Below are positions 56,311-64,000 of a stretch of DNA of 64,000 nt, in pieces. Numbering within the stretch: position 1 is the first letter of the stretch; every line of letters begins with the position of its first letter. Under the pieces are notes generated by a model that worked only from the letters and a program-made list of their open reading frames with translations, did not search any database and was not told the origin of the DNA. A program made the position numbers and the translations under genes. The DNA is from Marsupella aquatica (taxonomy: Eukaryota; Marchantiophyta). The stretch covers positions 30,380,001 to 30,444,000 of the forward strand of contig OZ316891.1 in NCBI GenBank assembly GCA_973895155.1. Direction: 5' to 3'.

Positions 56311-59124
56311 CCGTTGCGGCGTTTGCTACTCGGGGTTGCTCATGCCCGTCTCCGAAGCAGCTAAATTCGTCGCTATGGTGGTGGAGCCGTCGTTCTCACG
56401 CCGTGGCCGAGCTGATACTGCTGGCATTGGATGTGCGAAACTCGCCACGATTCAGAAGCCGAGGCAAGGTCGAGCTGCTGTGGAGTGCTCGGCTCTGGAC
56501 ACAGCTTCCGGGGCAGCACCGGTAGATACTCCACCTTTGTCACCGGGTATGCTCTCTTCTTACCCTCCCCTCTCTCTCGCTGTGTCTCGCCCCTTAACAA
56601 TTAAGTGCAAATACTGGCAAGTACCTCCTCTATTCTTTTCAGCGTGGTGGAGCTTAAGATGGGCTTTCTAATTTGAGTCCCTTCCCGTCGTCTTTGCTTG
56701 TGTATCCTAACTTTAGAAGGAACTTTCTTCTCGACCCGTAAGCTAATGACAGGAGCTGCGCGTTTTCTCTTTGCTGTCTCAATTTCTGATGTGAAGATCG
56801 AATTCAATTCTTGGAGCGGCAGAAAGGAATTGTCAAGTTCCGGCCGTGCATCGACATTCACAAGGTGTGGCGTCTGTGCCGTGTTGTCCTCTGATCCATG
56901 ACTGGATCCGTCCAGTTAATTAGGATCCAACTTTTTCATCTCCTGCCGGGTGACAGTAATGGAAAAGTAGAGCTCTGATGGTTTTTTCTGGTTTGCCCTT
57001 TCGAACAGGGAAAAGTGAAGCAGATTGTGGGATCTACCCTGAGCGATCTTCCAGATGGAGAAGGCTCATCAGACTTGTCTACTACAGCAGCAGCTTTGGT
57101 CACAAACTTCGAGTCCGAGACATCTGCAGCAGACTTCGCCCGAATGTATAAAGATGATGGGCTGTGGGGAGGGCACGTGATTATGCTTGGTGCTGATCCA
57201 GCCAGTCAAGCTGCTGCACTTTCTGCCCTGGCTGCGTATCCAGGCAAGTTCATATTCGACTCCTCGTGTTGATAAAAAGTAAATATGGAATTTGTTGCTA
57301 TAATGCTGCTATTCGTCGAGTGTGAAATACAATGCTGATCATGTCGTTGCGCGTGTCTATTACCTTCAAATTTTCAGGAGGCCTACAACTGGGAGGTGGG
57401 GTTAATCCAGACAACGCGAAGACTTATTTGGATGCTGGTGCTAGCCACGTTATTGTTACTTCTGTAATTTTCTCATCTGTTTCCTTGTTATGGTTTCTTT
57501 CCCTCGATTTGGTGTGGATTTGGCTTTGGAGGCATCAGCAGCCTCTTCCGTCTAGTAAAGAAATAAAACGTTAGACTATAAGTCGAAGCGATTTGAGTAA
57601 TTAGATTGTAATTTAAATCAAATAGGCACTTTTAATAAAGTGCATCCACGGACTCTTGCTTCAACGCTATCCAAAATTAGGGTTCTGGAAGAGCATATGT
57701 GCTCGTTCCAAAGATGTAGCACGCCCGTTTAAGCCATTCGAGAACATATTGATAAGACGTGGAAAATGGATTCTTAGTCGAGTCTCGACACAGGGGTCTG
57801 TTTGCTAAAAGTTCTTTTCACACGTCTCTGTACATTCAAGTCCCCCATGCTTGAATATTTGACTCATTTTGCGAATGTATTGGATCTCAGTATGTTTTCA
57901 GCCAAGGGCAGATGAAGTCTGAAAGGTTGAAAAGCCTCGTTCATATAGTTGGCAAGGATAAGCTAGTTCTCGACTTAAGCTGCAGGAAAAAGGTAGGTTC
58001 TGCTCCGTTAGGCTGTTTGAAAGGTCAAACGAAGGATCGTTGCATTGTGGCTGTGTGGTACTGTTTTATCTATTACTTCTTTTATCTGTCAACAATGCCA
58101 CAAAATAATGTGCCAGTATTGTTTTTGTCTGCTAATAGAGTTAGAGTATCCGCCTGCTAAATTTTTGTGTGTTGTAGTCCAACGTCGCTCTGGATGTAGG
58201 TCTGTAAATTAGCCACTGATAAGGAAATAGCTGGTACTGCAGGATGGGCAGTATTTTGTAGTCACAGACCGATGGCAACGATTCAGCAATCTGGTGGTAA
58301 ATGAAGAGACTCTAGTAAGTTTATCTGCGTCAGCTGACGAGTTTTTGGTACATGGAGTCGACGTCGAAGGCAAGAGGTACTGTTCTAGTCTAGAGAGCCT
58401 TAATGTTTACTAACACTTCGGTTAACAGAAGGCAATTACAAGTTCAAATAGAGTCTTTTGTGACGTCAACGGCTTGAAGGTGAACCATTTATTGCATGTG
58501 ATCCATCGTCATACATGCTCTTATAATAAGAAGTTTTTCCAGAAGTGTGGATTGTTGGATCTCAACTTTCTATCGTTACTTCCTTTGCAGGTTAGGAATT
58601 GATGTGGAGCTTGTCAGGCTTCTTGGAAAGTGGTCTCCTGTAAGTTTTTCTGATTTGAGTGTCGTACTGCCATCGAACCGTGCTGCATTGGTGTTTGTTG
58701 TCGGGTTTCGCCCTGTTATGGTTCAGCTTTTGAGAGTGGAATTTGTGTAAGGCACCTGCACAATTTCTGTTCTGAGAGTAGTCGATCGGAGTTGGTGATT
58801 TCTTTGCATAAACTTCATTTCCTGAAAAGGGAGCCGTGGGTTGCTACATATTTGCAATTTCATTGTATTGATCTACAGCTGAAGCTGTCTACTTGTAGGG
58901 TTTATCGATGAGAATGGATCTAATTGCGCTCGACGTTTGTGAATGTATCACAGATACCAGTCACGTATGCTGGTGGTGCCAGGTCTTTGGATGACCTTGA
59001 ATGCATCAAGGATGCTGGTCTTGGGGCAGTAGACGTGACCGTGGGAAGTGCTCTGGACGTATTTGGTGGTGCTCTCCCTTACCAAGAAGTTGTGCAATGG
59101 CACAAGTACCAGCAAAGACAATGA
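56183..59124 (+). CDS. HISN3: HISN3: ProFAR isomerase (plant HisA, BBM II isomerase)
   Basis: Fourth step of histidine synthesis: isomerises ProFAR to PRFAR, normally in plastids. Join 56183-56546, 56797-56864, 57009-57243, 57378-57463, 57891-57992, 58243-58376, 58591-58639, 58954-59124 gives 1,209 nt and 402 residues (378 from the second ATG, 56255). It is collinear with Arabidopsis HISN3: [100 protein letters not shown] and [13 protein letters not shown]. Catalytic Asp residues lie in CIDIHKG and LDLSCRKK. The first ~100 residues form an Arg/Ala/Ser-rich, transit-peptide-like leader. Intron 3 starts with GC (CCAG|GCAAGT) instead of GT. All phases agree and no lesion is seen. The promoter lies in the right arm of the inverted repeat. 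Confidence 0.95.
57244..57377 (+). other. HISN3: GC-AG intron in HISN3
   Basis: Donor CCAG|GCAAGT and acceptor TTTTCAG|GA. Only this join gives [11 protein letters not shown], as in other HISN3 proteins. The donor matches the consensus of the rare GC-AG class. Confidence 0.9.
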
Positions 59125-60165
59125 GTATCGTGTGTCGCAAAGCAATTGGCCATGTAAGGTCCATTTTGGACCATACATGTCCTTCCGGGTTAACTGTCAT
59201 TCTATTTAGCAACGCCTAATTCTTTTTCGAGTTGAATTGTGTGCGACCATTCTTTCGTTAATCGAATAATCACCGGTTGAGCAAGGGGCAACCTGTTTTT
59301 AGGTGGTCTGCATGATCCTTTCAGGCCAACAAATTTGTACGATATTGTCGTGCTCAGCGCATCATGTTGTCAGCATGGGGTATAATTGGAGTCGTCAAAT
59401 CCAAAATGGAGCCAAGACTATGTTTTCAATCCAAGCATTCAGAATTATTCCTCCACTACAGCGATTCTTTTGCAGCAAACGGGGTTTGAGGTTGCGTAGC
59501 CTGAAGACTGGCGGTCATCAGTCTCGTCATGTAGGCGATGAGCTAGTTGAATATGGGCCAGACTGTATTGTTAAGATTTGGGTGTTTTGTGCGGTTGTGC
59601 TCGATGCACAACATGATATAGGAGCTGAGGGACCAAACAGGATGCAATGATAGCCATCTCTGGGATGGAGAAAAACACTGAGGAGGCATTTGAAGTGGCG
59701 CTTCCACTTAGACGACTCCTTTGAGTGACAACCACTCACCTTCGCGTTTCACGGGACAGGAAAAGTGGCACCTTCATGTTCTAGCAGTTCAGGAGAGTCT
59801 CAATGGGAACAGGGTGCTACGCTGAATCGGTAGAGGGTATAGATTCTCACAAGAACACAACACCAAACTCAATGTACACTCGACATTCTGCAGGACCGTG
59901 CATAACATTTTTAGCAAGGGATGGATAAGCATCACTCCAACCCTGTGTTCCAGAAGAGAATTGCAGCAATGTGGGCAGAGGCATAGCAAAAGCAAGGCCA
60001 TTGGGATGGTGAGATTCTGATTAAGAAGGCTAGAAAAATCTGATTAAGAAGGCTAGAAAAATCTTTACTGGGGCAAACTTCGAGCAGCAGAAAACTTCTG
60101 ACTCTTTGGGACGGCCGCTAAGGGGGGCCTTAAAAGAAGTGTGGGGCAGTTCGCTTTTCCCCCGT
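59125..60165. other. HISN3 3' flank, no second gene seen
   Basis: The proximal part should hold the HISN3 3' UTR. The frame at 59303-59650 is open for 115 codons but matches nothing I know. An 'aatctgattaagaaggctagaa' word is duplicated at about 60016-60060. Confidence 0.4.
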
Positions 60166-60440
60166 CTCAGATCCAATCCCAGCCATTCGAATGTGGGGAC
60201 ACGTTTTTCCTATGTCTGCGATGCAATCCTAGACAATCAAATGTGAAAATACGCCAGATTTCACTTTTCATAGGGTTTTCCTATGTCTGAGACGTAATCC
60301 TAGACATTCAAATGTGAAAATGCGCCAGACCTCACTTTTCATAATCTTGGGGGCACAATCATGCAAAATCATTACCCTGCTTTTTTCCCTATGGATGAGA
60401 TGCAATCCTAGTCAATCAAATGTGGGAACAAGCTGGATTT
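60166..60440. repeat. ~71-bp degenerate tandem repeat, about four copies
   Basis: Units share 'cctatgtctg.gatgcaatcc' then 'tagacaatcaaatgtgaaaa'. Starts are near 60166, 60209, 60280 and, after a spacer, 60388. Confidence 0.75.
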
Positions 60441-60756
60441 CCAACGCATGACTTTGGGTCCACAATCAGGCGACACCATTTCTAGTCACCTGCTAGTGGG
60501 CCCCATTTTGATGTTGATGTGTCCATGCCTTTTTGTCAACAATATAAGAATGGACCGAGCAGCTGCTAGTCGTTCCTTTTGGCCCCTTTTTCGTTGATTT
60601 ATTCATTCTTTTTTGTCAACGACTTATAATAGTGCACCAAATAGCCGGTTCTCTTCCGGGTCTTGCTTTAGGGGCACTTTACATGAATTAATGGACAGAA
60701 ACCGAGAGTACATTTCTGTTTTCCTCTACCAGATCCACAGGCCCATGGAGAGTGTC
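60441..60756. other. Spacer without recognised features
   Basis: 'ttttgtcaacaatataagaatgg' and 'ttttgtcaacgacttataatag' (about 60531 and 60611) suggest a further ~80-bp degenerate duplication. No gene seen. Confidence 0.35.
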
Positions 60757-60885
60757 TCCTTCCCCCCCTCCCCCCCAACCGCCCCCCCCCACCCCCCTCC
60801 CTTCCCATTATTGGGCCATTGGGACCCTGTCTTCCCCCCCCCCCCCCTCCCTTCCCATTATTGGGCCATTGGGACCCTGTCTTCT
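60757..60885. repeat. Poly-C tracts with a 50-bp duplication
   Basis: 'ctcccttcccattattgggc' plus 'cattgggaccctgtcttc' occurs twice (about 60797-60834 and 60847-60884). Runs of 8 to 13 C separate and precede the copies. C-run length here is prone to sequencing error. Confidence 0.85.
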
Positions 60886-60997
60886 GGTTTGGGCGTTTTT
60901 ACCTTTTGGCACCAGGCAATGCACTAAAAAGTGTCCGGATAGAATGAGAATGGAAGGAGAGGACACTTCCTCCTCCAGTAGTCTAACTTTGGGCAAA

Positions 60998-61590
60998 ACT
61001 ATACTGCACACATCAGCATTCTGGACCCACTCTTGTCCATGTAGGTTGGGAGAAGTCAACTACAAGAGCCCTCTCAACTTCAACTTCATGTAAGTTGGAC
61101 CCCTTCTGAATGAAATTAAAAATTAAAAAACTATTGTCAGTGCCTGTAAGACTGGGAGAAGTTCACTGCAAAAGCCATCTCAATTTCATGTAAAGTTAAA
61201 GTGGATGGATCACTTGATATGAACAATCACTTGAAATCAACAACTATATTGCACACATCAGCATTTTGGTCCCACTATTGTCACTATCTGTAGATTGGGA
61301 GAAGTCCACTGCAAAAGTCATCTCAACTTCATGTAAAGTTAAAGTGGATGGATCACTTGATATGAACAATCACTTGAAATCAACAACTATACTGCACACA
61401 TCAGCATTTTGATCCCACTATTGTCCATGTAAGATTGGGAGAAGTCCACTACAAGAGTCCTCTCAACTTCATGTAAAGTTAAAATGGCCGATCACTTGAT
61501 ATGAACAACTATACTGCATACATCAGTATTTTGGTCCCACTTTTGTCCATATAGATTGGGAGAAGTTCACTACAAGGGCCTACCGTGCGG
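60998..61590. repeat. Tandem repeat of 104-142-bp units, five copies
   Basis: Units share 'cacatcagcattttggtccc', 'attgggagaagtccactaca', 'tctcaacttcatgtaaagtt' and 'gatcacttgatatgaacaa'. The 'gggagaagt' word falls at about 61048, 61153, 61296, 61438 and 61558, showing internal deletions in some copies. Confidence 0.9.
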
Positions 61591-62125
61591 GCTCTCACAC
61601 ACGATTTCCATATACGACCCTGGTACCCTCACACCTAGCTTCCGGTTGTACAATAGGTTATGGTGCCACAATTGAGAAGAGAATTCAGATGTAGGTAATT
61701 CTAGCATTGAGTTGTTATCAGCCTCATAGAGTAGTACTTGGTGATGTGGTATTCAATGCACCCCTACTAAGGTAGAAGCAGTTTGGGTCCGTCTTAGTCA
61801 GATTTGTGGTATGTTAGTCCACTAGGGAGACAACTTTGCGCAAGGTCGGAGACTCAGGTATTGGTAGGATAACTAAAGATATGTCCAAGGAGTAGAAGTC
61901 AGGATGTGACAGACAAGTTTAGGCTCTGTTAGTAGTGCAATTAAAACTGCCAGGGTATGTCATTTACGCTAGTGCCATGATTCAATTTGACTTGGTGCAA
62001 TCATTCTAAAATTTCCAAGAAATTGAATATATCTTATTTTAAATCTTCTGCTAGTGAGTCAAAGAGTTAATAATTTCAATGGGCTTGGAGTGAAGCATAA
62101 AAGAACAACTTTATTACTTAGTTGA
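61591..62125. other. Spacer, no feature seen
   Basis: Unique-looking AT-rich sequence without coding potential, repeats or element ends that I can identify. Confidence 0.35.
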
Positions 62126-62480
62126 AAAGCAGGAAAATATAACCAATTGGTTTAGGTCAATTGGCTAGGGGATTTGCCTGGAACTGAGAGGTCCCAGGTT
62201 CAATCCCCCCTCCACACACTGGGGTGTGGAGGGTATATGTGTGTGGGTGGGATGGGTTTTGTGGGTAGTGGATTGGAGTTTTGATTATCTGCTCGGCCCT
62301 TGGTAGCTCACTTTGTGGCCCTGATGTAATCCTCTCTCCTTCCTGGTGCAGGTCCCTGTTGGATCCGTTGGGGCTCACCCTGGTTTGGGTTCCCTACAGA
62401 AAAACTGTCACATTGGGGTGGGGGAGTCTAATTGTATTTCCTCCCCATTTCCGTTCAAGACAAAAAAAGCGGGAAAATAT
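62126..62480 (+). mobile_element. tRNA-derived SINE (~325 bp) with target duplications
   Basis: The head is tRNA-like: an A-box-like TTTAGGTCAATTGGCTAGG (about 62151) and a B box GGTTCAATCCC (about 62199), with spacing as in a pol III internal promoter. The body is unrelated to tRNA and the 3' end is A-rich (gacaaaaaaag). Imperfect 15-bp target duplications flank it: AAAGCAGGAAAATAT (62126-62140) and AAAGCGGGAAAATAT (62466-62480). The tRNA-like head does not make a proper cloverleaf, so it is not a tRNA gene. Confidence 0.8.
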
Positions 62481-64000
62481 GATTACAATAAAGAGTGAAT
62501 AGTAAACCAATCAAAGGGTCATGAGTGAAAACCTTCACAATTTAATGACTTTTTCAGTTGAAGATGAATAAAGAATGATTCCCACTAAACAAAGTTAATA
62601 TTCTCTTGCATTGATAAGACCGGGGATGAGACAGTTTTAGCGTGCAAAGATTAAAAATATGCTCTTTTGCATTAAACCTATGGGTAATTAAACATTCTTA
62701 ACCTTGATGAGTCATTGTTCATCAGGACAACAAGATGCTCAAAAGGACTCATCAAATAAAGTTTGAGTGTACGAAGTAGTCTAATAGGTTTATTAATAAC
62801 CGAACTTTCCATGGATATCCTGGGCCAGAGACATCTACAAAATATATGATTTACTAAGTGGTCCTTGTCACATCTACTCTACCTAAGACATTCTGAGGTC
62901 TCCTTAACCTTGTCAGATCTGAGGCAGTCTTGTCTGAGGTAGTCACCCAGGAGGTTTCCTTAAAATTATCACATCTCGCTCTACCCAAGACACTGTAATT
63001 TTGATGTTTAGCTGAAAAACAAAAGCGCACAAAGGCCACAAAATGAAATTTATGATCTGAATGAAGATTGATGAAAACAAGGTACACTTTGAGCCAACAC
63101 AGTTTTTTATTCTTTCTTCACTTCAAGTGACGGTGAATTCAAATGGCGGTAGGGTATGCCTATCCAAATCTGTGTGTTAATGGCCTGTGTTACAACTCCA
63201 GGTCACAAACTACTCCCAAACATAGTTTTCCTATCATAACTCATCGTGGTTTACTCTCCCGTTTACTCTTCCCAAACATAATGTTTGCAATAATAACTTG
63301 TAAGGCTTTATGCTTAGTTGGTATCCCATCCTCTTTTGGGGCTATGGTCCTAAAACCCACCACCTCAATCCTTCATTAATTAAGAGCAATGATGACATTC
63401 ACAATAACATGCCGATATTTAACCTTTGAACAAACAAGTAGTCAACACAGAGAAATATGTGGTTCATCTCAGCAAAGGCTATGTCCACATGAACGTACAC
63501 ACAAGAGCTTTAATGCACCTGCCAGCCAAGCCATGCAACAAGTCTCCGCAACACAATTCAAGCTCTTTCTAGCTATCTCTCAACTGGCTTTATAACAATG
63601 AGCCTGAGTCTCGGTCTGAGTTCTCCTATCCAAGCAAACATTGTTTGGAGATATAGTGTGCAACACAACTAACCTAACCATGTTTGTGACTAAGGGTAGC
63701 ACTAAGTAATTAACTATGATTATAGTCATAATTCTAGACCTAAGAGTAAAGCCTAGCTAACACTCCAGGGGATGGATTACTCTACACTCAATACCCTTTG
63801 TGTGTTTTACCCTTCTAATTTCTGGTGCTTTTTTCTTGGCAAGAGCATCTCCTACGGTGTAAGCTATTTGCTTACCGTATACATTAAATACAATGTAAGG
63901 AGTTGCCTTTTTTAGTCTAGTGCATATGGCAAGGATTATATCATGTCAAAATGCAAGCCCCAAAAATGGTTATTGGGTCATTCAGTACCACTTGACATAG
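62481..64000. other. AT-rich intergenic DNA to the window end; possible element end near 63844
   Basis: No gene is seen. 'ttgtcacatctactctacct' and 'ttatcacatctcgctctacc' near 62866 and 62968 form a diverged ~100-bp duplication (shared 'aagacattctgag/aagacactgta'). 'gagcatctcctacgg' at 63844 resembles the PIF/Harbinger-like terminus found at 54270; any partner end would lie beyond the window. Confidence 0.35.

Noticed and set aside
58315-58334. Tiny HISN3 intron starting GTAAGT after EETL
   Set aside because: An intron of about 20 nt is not credible; reading straight through gives [20 protein letters not shown], as in other HISN3 proteins.
62141-62215. tRNA gene
   Set aside because: A- and B-box-like sequences are present, but the cloverleaf does not form and the unit is flanked by SINE target duplications.
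63844-63858. Second PIF/Harbinger-like element at the window end
   Set aside because: Only one terminus-like sequence is visible, without a TTA duplication; the other end would be outside the window.

Overview
This is nuclear DNA of a plant, most likely a seed-free land plant or a streptophyte alga. It has spliceosomal introns, an organellar-type HISN3, a plant CACTA transposon, TTTAGGG-like motifs and a tRNA-derived SINE. A full-length DNA-PKcs gene is present, which flowering-plant models lack, so I favour a lycophyte, fern or bryophyte. The species cannot be named from the sequence alone.

Layout. 1-3200 (minus) is a decayed Helitron helicase. 4602-26417 (minus) is a DNA-PKcs gene of about 33 exons running from an N-terminal HEAT solenoid to the kinase and FATC ends. 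56183-59124 (plus) is HISN3, the plant HisA isomerase of histidine synthesis. The two host genes point away from each other across about 30 kb of nested mobile DNA. That interval is bracketed by a ~0.93 kb inverted repeat (27058-28010 and 55270-56198) that includes the HISN3 promoter and first codons, so a copy of the HISN3 promoter faces the 5' end of the DNA-PKcs gene.

Inside the bracket are: a broken DUF7869-type transposase-like gene (about 29.1-33.9 kb) split by a GC-rich block and a 36-bp tandem repeat; a TIR element with TAA target duplications (34025-53147); nested within it, a complete 17,103-bp CACTA element (34099-51201) with 18-bp perfect terminal repeats and a CCG target duplication; and a PIF/Harbinger-like element (54270-55176). 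The CACTA carries its own TNP2-type transposase and TnpA-like gene, each with one apparent lesion. It also carries three passenger genes: an EDM2-like PHD-cluster protein, a double-BRCT protein and an F-box-like protein. 59.1-64 kb is gene-free and rich in tandem repeats, with one well-delimited SINE.

Most notable: (1) a transposon carrying a PHD module that resembles the host silencing factor EDM2; (2) a plant DNA-PKcs that keeps a dense SQ/TQ cluster where animal DNA-PKcs has its autophosphorylation cluster, and that contains a U12-type AT-AC intron; (3) the inverted duplication of the HISN3 promoter, with an in-frame 72-bp duplication in HISN3 beside it.
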